Below, in pieces: positions 1 to 9,018 of a stretch of 20,436 bases of DNA. The stretch comes from Pigoraptor chileana (lineage: Eukaryota; Opisthokonta; Filasterea): contig CALSCR010002611.1 of NCBI GenBank assembly GCA_943704495.1, positions 1 through 20,436 of the forward strand, written 5' to 3'. The first letter of the stretch is position 1. Each line of letters starts with the position of its first letter. The position numbers were made by a program, and so were the translations under genes. A model generated the notes under the pieces. It saw nothing but the letters and a program-made list of their open reading frames with translations. It ran no database searches and was not told the DNA's origin.

Positions 1-86
<86 letters not shown>

Positions 87-150
87 GTGTATGTGTATGT
101 GTGTGTGTGTGTATGTGTGTGTGTGTATGTGTGTGTGTGTGTGTATGCGT
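1..150. repeat. (GT)n microsatellite in an HMBS intron
   Basis: An almost pure GT run fills the left edge, decaying into GT/AT mixtures by about position 110. It is followed at 168-187 by a short ATGC tandem. It lies upstream of the 3' splice site at 284-285, so it belongs to the intron before the last HMBS exon. The short reading frames through it are translations of the dinucleotide repeat and are not genes. Confidence 0.95.
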
Positions 151-285
151 GTATATGTGTGCTCTTTGAATGCATGCATGCATGCATCAGGTTGCAGGTG
201 TCTACTTGTCATGCAAATGTCTACATTCGTGGCATTTACAGTGTGAGGATATTCCCGCTCCCCTTTGCAAACTGGCGACATTCAG

Positions 286-753
286 ACGCTGAACCCCGAC
301 GTTAGCCTGCACGCCGTTGGGCAGGGTGCGATGGCGGTCGAGTGCAGACAAGGGGACACTGCCATTCTGCGCCTTCTTTCTCCCATCCACGACACACCCA
401 CTGCTGTATGCTGTGTGGCGGAGCGTGCGTTCATGAGGAGCCTCGAAGGCGGTTGTTCGGTGCCCCTCGGCGTACACACTACAATCCGCGAAGTGGCCTC
501 TCGGGCGACGCACCCACTCCCACGGACGCACGACGTTGCTGCTGCAGAGAATGGACGGTTTGAACTCGAACTCGTCGGCGGTGTATTTGCGTTGGATGGA
601 AGCGAGGTTGTGCGGCTATCTCTGCGTGGCGTCGTCGCCGACGAAGCGGATGCAGAGACGATCGGCGCCCAACTGGCGGACGAGCTGCGTGCTCTCGGTG
701 CAACCCGTGTGCTTGCGGAGGCGCGAAAGGCCCATGCGTTGTCGCCCCAATGA
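286..753 (+). CDS. HMBS: Hydroxymethylbilane synthase (porphobilinogen deaminase), last exon only
   Basis: This enzyme condenses four porphobilinogen molecules into hydroxymethylbilane in heme/tetrapyrrole synthesis. Only the C-terminal 155 residues are here; the rest lies left of the window. The exon follows a pyrimidine-rich stretch and an AG at 284-285, and reads in phase 0 to TGA at 751-753. Family blocks visible: AVGQGAMAVECR, CVAERAFMRSLEGGCSVPLGVHT, and ELVGGVFALDGSEV, which aligns with the human LTGGVWSLDGSD block. The cysteine at 454-456 in EGGCSVP is the one that carries the dipyrromethane cofactor in this family. The C-terminal helix region (ELRALGATRVLAEAR) resembles the eukaryotic ending. 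The DGS block is closer to animal-type than to bacterial HemC sequences. It is convergent with the next gene, 357 bp away. Identification is from remembered family sequences and is near certain; the exact acceptor is inferred. Confidence 0.93.
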   Translation, partial: TLNPDVSLHAVGQGAMAVECRQGDTAILRLLSPIHDTPTAVCCVAERAFMRSLEGGCSVPLGVHTTIREVASRATHPLPRTHDVAAAENGRFELELVGGVFALDGSEVVRLSLRGVVADEADAETIGAQLADELRALGATRVLAEARKAHALSPQ

Positions 754-1110
754 ACACGTGTGTGTGTGTACAGCAATTGGTATCTTTACGTCCCCTGAAT
801 TCAATGAGCAATATGTGCATTTTGTGCTCCTACTTTTCTTTTTCCGGTTTCTGGTTAGAGCCCCAGCAGATCTGTTGCATGCTTAGGAGGTGTGTGTGTA
901 CGCCTGCTCCAGTGTCTGCTAAACTGTGCTTGTGTGCTGTGCATGTGCGAGTACATGACGTCCAGCAAAACGGACTGCTCTAACCGTGGACTGTGGGCAG
1001 TGTTTTCGCTTTGTTTTTACGCTTGTTGGTGGATAATGCTTCGAGACGCACGCACGCATTGCGGTGACTATGATACAGACGCGGCGGGAAAATAGACGGC
1101 ATGCTGGAGA
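754..1110. other. Convergent intergenic region, shared 3' flank
   Basis: This stretch separates two convergent stop codons (HMBS at 753, CXorf65-like at 1111). It is TG-rich with no homopolymer tract or canonical AATAAA. It presumably holds both 3' UTRs. The frames crossing it show no recognisable protein. The - strand frame running to 980 continues past the proposed stop at 1111 only in another phase. Confidence 0.6.
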
Positions 1111-1977
1111 TTATGCGGCATCGCCGGCCCTGCATGAGAGAAGTGAACAGAGGAAGGGGGCATGTTTGAGTTGAGAGAGATTCGTTTGGACTGCACCCAT
1201 GGCCCCGCCTGCCGCAAGAACAGACAAACAGCCACGGAACACAACGCACCATTCGACATACAAAGGGGCAGTCGGCCAGGGCAGGCGCACAGCGCACAAC
1301 CCAACAAAACAACCCAACATACCCCTTCTTGCTTGACTTTGCCGCGTCCTTTCGGTGCTTGGATCCAGAGTTCTGTCGGTTTGGACTGCCGCCCGTCTTC
1401 TGCGGCGTCACAGTTGTTGTACTCTTTCTGCGGTTTATCTTCCCAAGGTCCGACGATTTTGTCGAACTACCGACATTATCGGTTTCACCCATGAGGTTGA
1501 GACGGCTGGTTGTTCGCTTGCTGCTGTTGGCGGCGTGCCCGGGCAGACGTGCGAGAAACTTGCTCGATCCGTCAAGAAGCGGCGTATACATAAGCTCCCC
1601 ATCCTCGCCTTTCTCCATTTTCACCAAAACATACGACGCACGCGGCGCGAGATACTGCGCACAGAATGGCACAATAACAAATGTCGAATAAGTACATTCG
1701 TGAGTTTCACTGCTGTTGCAGACGTATCAACAGCAAGACACCTCCCTTGCATGGCATCCACCTAGGCAGAGTGCCGATTGCGCCCACCCACCTTGTCTGC
1801 ATATTCGTCAAGATGACTTGACAAGTTCTTCACCCATCCTTGCTCGTCGGCAAGATCAACAGTTACGTCGCTAGGGTATCCACAGCGCTCCTTTATGCAT
1901 CTCAACAAAATAATCGACAGGCAGTTTGGGTTGAAGAGGAGCGTGCGATTGTCCGCATACTTGACAGAGACAAACAT
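1111..1977 (-). CDS. CXorf65-like protein, three exons
   Basis: Exons on the - strand are 1977-1792, 1654-1323 and 1129-1111 (TAA), giving about 178 aa; human CXorf65 is of similar length. Start at ATG 1977-1975 is chosen because family members begin with M-F-V/I-x-V/I-K-x-x-D-N; here it is MFVSVKYADN. Exon 1 continues with NPNCLSIILLRCIKERCG and VDLADEQG, matching the family's NCSVLLLLHYxRRKxG and IDLCDETG blocks. The first intron is AAG|GTGGGT to GCGCAG, phase 0. It joins YADK to YLAPRASYVLVKMEKG, which aligns without a gap to human [20 protein letters not shown], so that junction is strong. The rest is a basic, Ser/Thr/Lys-rich tail. The second intron (GTATGT donor, CATGCAG acceptor) and the five-residue last exon are weaker. 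Molecular function is unknown to me. It diverges from the ERICH3-like gene. Confidence 0.75.
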
Positions 1978-2736
1978 TCTCAACAACAACTTCCACTGAG
2001 GACTTCCGCTATCTTCTCCACTTTCTCTCCCTCCTATTACTAGGGATGAACGGGCAAACAAGAGTGCGCTTATAATTACTGAACAAGGAGGGTCTCTTTG
2101 TCTGTTGATCGATCTTTGCAGTTTCATAATTCACTGAGCAAACAGTTGCAAAAGAGGGCACGTGATCTCTACAAATGGTGAGGCCGCGCACACTATTTCC
2201 TGATATAGGCAATCATTTCCGGACTGCATGCCACAGGCCGTTGCCATGGGACACACACACAGACACACACACACACACACACAGTCACGCAGGCAGCACT
2301 AAGCAAGCAGGCGCGTGGGGGAGCAAAATTCCTTGCATCCGTTTATTCCCAGTGCTGTGACACACACGCTCATGCAAGTGTCTCTCTACACTCTGGTGAA
2401 AGCTTCTTTTTAACTTCTTTTTTGACTTCATTAATTGCTCAACTTTCAAATTTTAGACTCATGCTTATGCAAGATTAGCTGGTGGACGTGCCCCATTCCA
2501 TTTTCAAAGCGTTATTCAAAAACGGACATTCGGCATTCGATCGAAAGCACATTCGTTTGGGTTCGGATTCAGAGGATGCTCGTGCAGGCGCACTAGGACA
2601 CGTCTCTCGGCTCGGCTGGGTGTCTGCCCATTCTTGTGGCATCAAATTGTGGCAACCATTGTCGACAGAGAAAAGGGGAACGGCCACACTCTCTTAAAGG
2701 AGAGGGAGACAGCTCCCGATTCCACGTATTGCAGAG
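1978..2736. promoter_or_regulatory. Shared upstream region of a divergent gene pair
   Basis: A 759-bp gap separates the start codons of the CXorf65-like gene (-) and the ERICH3-like gene (+), so it must hold both promoters and 5' UTRs. It includes a CA repeat at 2250-2283 and T-rich stretches near 2405-2460. I see no convincing TATA box or conserved operator, and no reading frame with recognisable homology. Confidence 0.5.
2250..2283. repeat. (AC)n microsatellite
   Basis: An AC dinucleotide run, interrupted once by AG, lies in the divergent intergenic region about 270 bp upstream of the CXorf65-like start codon. Nothing else is associated with it. Confidence 0.95.
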
Positions 2737-5700
2737 ATGGACACCAAGCAGCGGCGGCGTCGCCCGCATACAGCTGGGAAGGGGCGTGAGAGTGTAGTTG
2801 TTGGCCTGGCTAAGGAACTCAGGTGCGTCTACCCTCATCTGCAATGATGCTTCAAACATATATAAGGGCATTGTAGGGTGCTGTTTGAAGTCGAATTAGT
2901 CAGTTCATCAATGCTGCGAGTTACAATAATATGCTAATTGGTAAAATTATACAAATATGTGCCAATGCGAATGGTGAGAGTGGATGGATATGGACTGCAC
3001 TGCGCTTTATTGCATGCACGTGTTGACTCTGCGTCAAAAATGCATATCTCGTAGGCACCACCTCGAGACCCGTCGCAAGGAGGAGGGTTTCGATTTGCGC
3101 ATTCGCTCTGAAAAGTGAGTGTTTTTCATTTTCATTCCGATGCCCTTTGATTGGTACCGCGATTGTGTTGCGTGGGGCGTGTTTGACTGTTTGATTGGGC
3201 CTTTACGAACCAATTGCATCTTTTCTGACTCCTAAACACGGCGCACAGACCGCCTCGCCCAGAGAGCTACAACAGCCTTGAGGACCGCTATTTGCAGGAC
3301 TATTTTTCCAATCCACCAATTCGCAAGCAGCTTGTAAGGCAGGGCTTTATCAACCGACGGTACGTTTTATACATGTGGTGCAATGCGACATACTTTGTCA
3401 TGATTGGGGATCGCACTTGTGGAACTAACAGGCGCGGATTCATGTTCACGCGCACACGCATACACAGGGGTGAGATTATCGATGCTGCGGAGTTTGAACA
3501 GCGCACCTTTATTAAAGAGCGCATTGACAAGGCGCGGAAGACACTCGCCGGGTTTGTCGTTGACGAAATCATTGAGCTTGAGCGTCGCGGTGTCTACGGC
3601 AGCGCCAGCCGCCCCGCCTCTGCGCGCCCCCCATCCGCCGCCGGATCAATGTCGTCGTCATCGCACATGCCGAGCGTACGCGGCGCACGCCCGCGGTCAC
3701 CCAAAATAATCCCGTCGCGGGCACAGAGTCGGTCTCCCACCGGTCACCACAGCCAGTTTGGCGGGCCGACGCCCCCGCGCGCCCCGAGGCCGCCCTCAGC
3801 AGTGCGCCCCCCGCGACCCGTCTCGGCGCGCCCGATATCGCCGCAAGAGGCGGCGCGGCTTACATGGACCGCTGCCCAGATCCTCGCATTGAGCGAGATT
3901 GGAGCGCGTCACCAAAGTGTGGGTTCGCTGCGCAAGGTGCAGGCGGGTGGACACACGTCGACATCGCCGACGTCCAGGGCTGGTTCTGCTCGCCCGGCAC
4001 CGCCGTCGGGGCCACGCCCCACGTCCGCACGCCCAGGAAGGAAGGTGCGACCCGTGTCGGCACCCTCCGTGCGGACAAATGGGAACATGCGGCCAGCGTC
4101 GTACAAGGACTTTGACTCGACCGACGACGAAGAGCAGCTGTTGGTGGACGAAGATGTTGTGCGAGTGCCACATCCGCCCAAGAACGCGCGAGTCCCTCGA
4201 CCGCCAGGTGCAGCCACGGGGGCGAGGAAGGGGGCTGCGAAGAAGAGCAAAGGCAAGGGCAAGGGCAAGGGCAAGGGAGCGGCGTCGGCGCAGACCACCG
4301 ACACGGACATTTCCCCAGAGCGACTTGCTCCGTTTCCAAAGGGAAGCCGCCGGCGCAGCGCTGAAGGAAGCCCATCGTCGGATGGCAACGGCGACAGTGG
4401 CGACAGGGGACGCTCACGTGACGTGCGGCGAGGCACAAACAGCACGCCGAGTGCGTCTGGCTCTGACCGCGACCTGTCGTCGTCGCCCGAGCGCAGGTCG
4501 TCTGCGGGGGAGGATGAGAACGCTGGTGATGGCGGCCCCACACACCAGCGCCAGGAGCAGTCGATGGACGATTTCGCTCTCGAAGACCTTCCAGACAATC
4601 TTCCGTCGCCATCGGCAGAGGCCGCGCAAGCATCCGGGAAGGCTGCAAAGGAGAAGGCGTCGCCCGCACGCAGCAATGATCACTCTCCCGCGCGTTCACA
4701 ATCGCGCTCGCGCTCCCCGTCAAGGTCACGCTCGCGATCCCCGTCGCGCTCACGGTCACGCTCCCACTCACGCTCACCGTCGCGGTCATCGTCGGCGTCA
4801 AAGTCGTCGCGATCACGGTCTCCCTCGCGGTCGGCGCGGTCGGCGTCGCCCTCCCCGGCACGGTCGGTGTCACCTCGGAGATCGCCCTCGCGCTCTCGAT
4901 CCCGCTCACGCACCCCACCGCGTTCAAGGTCTCGCTCGCGCACCCCACCACGATCAAGGTCAAGGTCCCGATCACGATCTCGTTCGCAGTCGCGCTCGTC
5001 GTCTCGCGATCGTCGGTCGGTGTCGTCAGAAAAGGCACACGACGACGAACAGGTAGAAGACAATGCAGGCGATGAGGGACGCGAAGAGGACGCGCAGCCT
5101 GCGGAGGAGGAAGAGCAGCATGAAGCGCAAGAGGAGGTGGATGGGCAGTCTTATGAGCAGCATGACGACGACGGGCGGAATGAGCATGAGGAGAACGGTG
5201 ACGGCAACGAGCACGCACACTCCGCCGTGAATCACGGTGGCGAGGAGGACATGCAGAACGAGTTTGCCGCGTTTGGTCAGATTGAAATGGATGAGCAAGT
5301 GGGTGATGGCGGCCGTGACAACGACAGCGACGGCGAAGGCGCCGATGATGGCCGCGAGGGTCCCGTGGGGGGCGACGAGGCTGGAGCACGCAGCAACGCG
5401 CACACAACAGACGAATTCTTTGATCAACGCGGGGACGGTGGGGACGGCGGCGAGGCGCACACAACGGGCGGGGATGATGAGGACGCCCAAGGGGAAGAGA
5501 ATGATAGCGCACCGAATGGTAATGAAGGTGGCGATAATAGGCAGGAGGATGAAGCGCACGCACACAATGACGCTGACGACGTCGACGAGGACGGCCAGCG
5601 TGGCGGGGGAGATTTGGAGGATGAGAGCGGCGAGATCGAGCACGAACCGGCCCTCTCTGAGGACGGTCGTAGTGCTGGCGACTGGAACGAGGAAGCTCAG

Positions 5701-6934
5701 CAGCAGGACGCGGGGGCCGACGACGACAACGAGCCCCAGGAAGAGGAGGAAGCGCAGGAGGCGCAGGAGGCGCAAGAAGAGGAGAATGATCACGAGGAGC
5801 ATGGTCACTCGCACGACGACGAAGCTCCTCTGGACGACAAGGCGGACCAGCATGATGAGGACCATCATGATCAGGACCAGCAGGCGACTGAGGCGCAGGA
5901 GGACGACGCGCAGCACGACGACCAGCAGGAGGCGGAGGAGAGTGCACGTGGCAGCAAGCACAGCCTTGTGGAGGCAGTGCACAATGCAGTAACTCTCCTC
6001 GATGACGGACGCGGAATCCACGACCTCGCACTCGAAGCAGACCTCAACAGTCTTGAAACGCTGCGCCTCATGAACCCTGGCGTCGTTGCCGAGGTCGATG
6101 ACCAGGGCCGTACCGCACTGCACGTTGCTGCACGTGCGGGCCATGTGGATGTTGTCGAGTGGCTTATTGCTGCGGGTGCGAGCCTTCTTGCCGAGACGCA
6201 GACGGGATATCTCCCCATCCACTTTGCTGCATCGAGCGGGCACACGGGCGTGCTGGGTGCGCTGCACGGAGCCGGCGCCGACGTGAACGCAGCCGCCCTC
6301 GACGGCATCACGCCCCTCCACCTCGCCGCGGCCAACGGTCACGTGGACTGCGTCAAGGGGCTTGTCGGCTGGGGCGCGCACCGGGACGCTGTGTCGACCG
6401 ATGCCGGCGGCGAGCCCCGCACGGCGGCGGACATGGCGCGAGAGCGTGGGCACGACGATTGCGTGGATGCACTTGGTGAGCATAGTGGCTGAAATGATCG
6501 CAAAAATGAGTGGAAAGAGAGCCCGCGTTGTTGGTTGAGTGATGCGCGCGCGCTCTACTATCGCTCCCATCCACGCAATAACTTGCGCCCTCTGCGACCG
6601 TTTGGTCGTCTCGTGCGCCGAAAATGTGCCAAAGTGCTGACCAAAAGTGCAACACAAACCACCACTCTGCTGCGCAGGCCACGAGTACCCGCGCGACTAC
6701 ATTGCAGATATTGAGCCCCGCAAGGCCTTGGGTCCGCCAGTACCGCCAATAGACGTCCGCAGTCGCCCGGGGTCAGTGGCTGGGGACGAAACACTTGAGG
6801 TGACTGACGACGGCAACACGGACACGTCTGACAGGGAATCGGATCCCGAAGGAAGCCGCCGCCGACTCGGTCGACGTAAGACCCTCCTCGATATGATTCA
6901 GGATGAAATTGACGGACAGTCGCCCCATCGATGA
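2737..6934 (+). CDS. ERICH3-type N-terminal domain, RS/acidic and ankyrin-repeat protein, five exons
   Basis: Exons: 2737-2822, 3055-3114, 3249-3359, 3468-6475, 6678-6934; 3522 nt, about 1173 aa. All introns are GT-AG and in phase; an in-frame TAA at 2695 precedes the ATG. Residues 54-130 (ESYNSLEDRYLQDYF, RKQLVRQGFINRRGEIID, then a helical EIIELERR) match the start of human ERICH3 (AAYNSLMDKHLAGYF, RRHLLRSGLITRSGRILS), a protein linked to primary cilia. Then come RPxSARP-type motifs (about 130-290), a KG run (about 345), an Arg-Ser dipeptide region (about 484-607), a very acidic D/E/H/Q-rich region (about 608-912), ankyrin repeats (about 964-1089; RTALHVAARAGH, LPIHFAASSGH, TPLHLAAANGH, plus one degenerate repeat) and a 85-residue tail in the last exon. 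The last exon is needed because the GTGAGC donor at 6476 precedes the stop at 6490. A ciliary role is inference from the N-terminus only. Confidence 0.86.
4680..5025 (+). repeat. Coding low-complexity tract: Arg-Ser (RS) dipeptides
   Basis: Serine codons (mostly TCG/TCA/TCC) alternate with CGC/CGG/CGA arginine codons for about 115 codons inside exon 4 of the ERICH3-like gene, including two copies of a RSRTPPRSRSRS unit. The codons vary, so selection at protein level is more likely than simple slippage. The repeat produces long open frames on the opposite strand that are artefacts. Confidence 0.9.
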
Positions 6935-7290
6935 GAAGAAGGGCGCTGTGTGCGCAGTGTGCGTTTGTTTTGTGTGTTACTTGCGTGGCGCGTGCGTGCG
7001 TTTGCTATGCGTGTGTCTTTGTATGCTTTCTTTTTGCGTGCGTGCGCGTGTCTGTTTTTGAAGGGCTTCTCTGTCGACTATGCCTCGTGCATGTCTTTTC
7101 TTATTTGTTGGCAGTCACAATGAGCCTACTGTCACACTACTAAAATGCGGAGTGCTCGCGTTATTTACTGTACAACAAATCTCACTGTTGTGGCGCACTC
7201 CCATTCCACATGGTTGCACGCACACGCACTAATTGAAGCTACATTGCAATGTGGATAGGGCCTTGAATGAACAAGGTGGGGGGGGGGCCT
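6935..7290. other. Convergent intergenic region
   Basis: The region lies between the ERICH3-like stop (6934) and the PQBP1 stop (7291, other strand). It is T/G-rich on the left (3' UTR of the ERICH3-like gene) and contains a G run at 7277-7288 just past the PQBP1 stop. I see no coding signal and no canonical poly(A) signal. Confidence 0.6.
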
Positions 7291-8614
7291 TCAGCCCTTT
7301 TTCTTTGCACCGGCCTGCTTTGCGCGCAAAATGTCGCCGGGAGATGGCAGGGGTCGCGACTGAAACAGCGGACCAGTGGCGGACGAATCCACACCCGTCA
7401 CAGGGTCGTCATCTTCCTTCAGCCCCGCGGACCAGTTGCCTCTGCGAGAGAGTGAGAGATGTAGGATTCAAGTCAGTGTCATAGGCGCTGTGCCCATGGA
7501 CTCCACAAGAGAGTGAGAGAGAGAGCGAGAGAGGAGAGTGAAAGAGTATGTGTGTGCGTGTATGTTGCGTAAAGGGGTTGGATGTGCTGCTTTGACAAAC
7601 AGAGGGCGTGACAGAAAGGTTAGCAGGGGCTACTGCGAGCAGCATATGATGCATTGTTGCGCAAGTGCCCATGGACTCTCACGCCACATGCAACAGATTA
7701 GTGTGAAAAACCACCACACTGTCAAGCGACAGTACTCACCGGGGCACGTCTGCATAGGATGCAGGGTCCATCGGATCAATCCCGTCGTCATTGCCTGTCT
7801 TTCTTGGAGGGGGACGCCCACTTCCGCCCGCGTTCGGCGGCCTATCGTATGGTTTTGGTGCTTGTCGCTGTGCATGATGACCCCCGCGGTCACCGCCGCC
7901 ACCACCCCGATAAGCCCCGCCCGCACCCCGATAAGCCCCACCCCCACCCCCTCTCTGCGGCCCATCGCCAGCCGCACGACCGCCCATGGAGCCCATCATC
8001 TGCTTGTGATGCTGCTCCATGCGCTGCTGTGCCTTGAATGCGGCCGGATTGTGGCAGCGGAGGCACACGCCCTCGGGGAGTGGATCCTTCCGTCCGCACT
8101 TCCAGCACGTGTCGGACACCGGCGCAACATACAACTGTCCAGCAGAGTATGCGCCATTATTGCCGTAATGTGTCCCGTCATTTGCGTGCGCAGAGGCGGT
8201 CGTGTGTGATGCAGCTTCAGTATGACCGGCATGACCCAAGGATGCATCGTCTGGATTCGATTGCGCTGACGCGTCAGTTGCAGACGCCGCCTGCGCCACA
8301 AGCGTCGGTCGATCCCACTGCACTGCGTTTGTGGCCGTATTCCAGTAGTATGTTGCCTGCGTTGTCGCATCAACCGCCTCCTGCCATCCTGGAGGGAGAG
8401 GTGTCTAAGGGAGGGAGGGACAACAGGCAGGTTGTCGTTGAAGCACTGAGCGCGGCGAATGCAATGCGCGCCATGAATGATGCACGTGCCATGATTGGGT
8501 GTTGGTGTGTTATCACGAGGGAAAGGGGCGAAAATCTCTGCAAGTGGATTCTTTCAACGAATGGAGTGGTTGATTGCGTGCACTTACAGGCTCAACGGCA
8601 GGCGCGCCCTCCAT
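7291..8614 (-). CDS. PQBP1: PQBP1 (polyglutamine-binding protein 1) orthologue with an added zinc knuckle, three exons
   Basis: Exons on the - strand: 8614-8588, 8404-7740, 7441-7291; 843 nt, 280 aa (human 265). PQBP1 is a nuclear WW protein tied to the U5 snRNP and splicing. The WW domain is at about residues 12-42: LPPGW with W16, YYWN, and W39 in QWDRP. It is split from the ATG exon by a phase-0 intron (GTAAGT to TTAG). A CX2CX10CX2C cluster (C109, C112, C123, C126) follows, then a Gly/Arg-rich tract (about 145-185). Residues about 222-231 (DPMDPASYADVPR) continue across a phase-2 intron (GTGAGT to GCAG) into GNWSAGL and GPLFQSRPLPSPGDILRAK. These match human [20 protein letters not shown] and GPLFQQRPYPSPGAVLRAN, the segment that binds the U5-15kD protein. 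The zinc-type cluster is absent from human PQBP1, as I remember it. Intron 2 (7442-7739) holds a dispersed repeat. Confidence 0.93.
7450..7509 (-). repeat. Intron repeat, copy A (PQBP1 intron 2)
   Basis: In the sense of PQBP1 this reads TTGTGGAGTCCATGGGCAC, then AGCGCCTATGACACTGACTT, then GAATCC and a CT-rich tail ending 8 nt before the 3' splice site. It matches copy B at 18712-18768 at all but one position over about 57 nt, although the two are 11 kb apart and on opposite strands. A CTGAC motif within it puts a candidate branch-point A (7473) about 31 nt before the acceptor AG. A second fragment of the same repeat, GAGTCCATGGGCAC, sits earlier in the same intron at 7665-7678. Confidence 0.93.
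7665..7678 (-). repeat. Intron repeat, 14-nt fragment
   Basis: GAGTCCATGGGCAC on the - strand repeats the start of the 57-bp intron repeat, about 170 nt upstream of copy A in the same PQBP1 intron. The flanks do not extend the match, so this is a truncated copy or a short coincidence; the exact 14-nt match favours the former. Confidence 0.65.
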
Positions 8615-9018
8615 CCTCCGTCGATTATGGTAGATAAAACAGTCGATTTACGATGCACTCATGCACAATCAGACATAAATTCACACCAGATGTAGCACAT
8701 TAAAATGCGACATTTATGGATCCTCGGAAAGGTTTCACAAACGAATGGGCGAAAGTACATAAAGTGATAAAGTGCGGAGCACGGCAATGAAAGTGGACTG
8801 GCTGATGTTGTTTTTGCGAGTTCTCGGCTGCAAAGTGATGACACTCCGGGTTGCACGTGTTGCCTAATGAAAAGATGCAAAGCGGATTAATCCCGATTTA
8901 CATTTTATTGTACTTTTATTCGTTCAGCTCACAAAAACTAATGTACATATGTTCAAGTAATTTTGGATCTGTCACATCAAACCCCTGCATTTTTACCACA
9001 ACACATCGAATCTGAATC
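8615..9018. promoter_or_regulatory. Divergent promoter region of PQBP1 and DDX31
   Basis: These 404 bp lie between two outward-facing start codons, so both promoters and 5' UTRs must fit here. The region is AT-richer than its flanks. I see no clear TATA box or paired operator. No frame in it has recognisable homology. Confidence 0.55.

Noticed and set aside
1-305. Cys-Val-rich frames at the left edge
   Set aside because: Translation of the GT microsatellite in the HMBS intron.
2482-2697. 71-aa + strand frame upstream of the ERICH3-like gene
   Set aside because: No homology I recognise, overlapped by open frames on the other strand, and it ends with the stop that precedes the ERICH3-like ATG.
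2855-2866. TATA-like sequence ATATATAAGG
   Set aside because: It lies inside the first intron of the ERICH3-like gene, downstream of an ATG exon that splices in phase to the next exon. An alternative promoter cannot be excluded.
3899-5056. A 385-aa + strand frame overlapping exon 4
   Set aside because: Arg/Pro/His-rich frame-shifted reading of the RS and RPxSARP codons; no homology and explained by composition.
6476-6492. TGA at 6490-6492 as the end of the ERICH3-like protein
   Set aside because: A good GTGAGC donor precedes it, and an in-phase 257-nt exon with a clean acceptor follows at 6678. This remains a prediction until transcripts are seen.
3860-6657. Long - strand open frames (723 aa at 3860-6031; 543 aa at 5026-6657) opposite the ERICH3-like gene
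   Set aside because: They are the antisense of RS, acidic and ankyrin codons whose third positions avoid stop complements. Their translations are Arg/His/Pro or Leu/Val runs without any family motif, while the + strand frame shows ERICH3 and ankyrin homology.
7461-7480. tRNA-like B box (GACTTGAATCC) in the intron repeat, suggesting a tRNA-derived SINE
   Set aside because: Only about 8 of 11 positions agree with the B-box consensus, with no convincing A box at the right distance and no cloverleaf. Kept only as a weak possibility.
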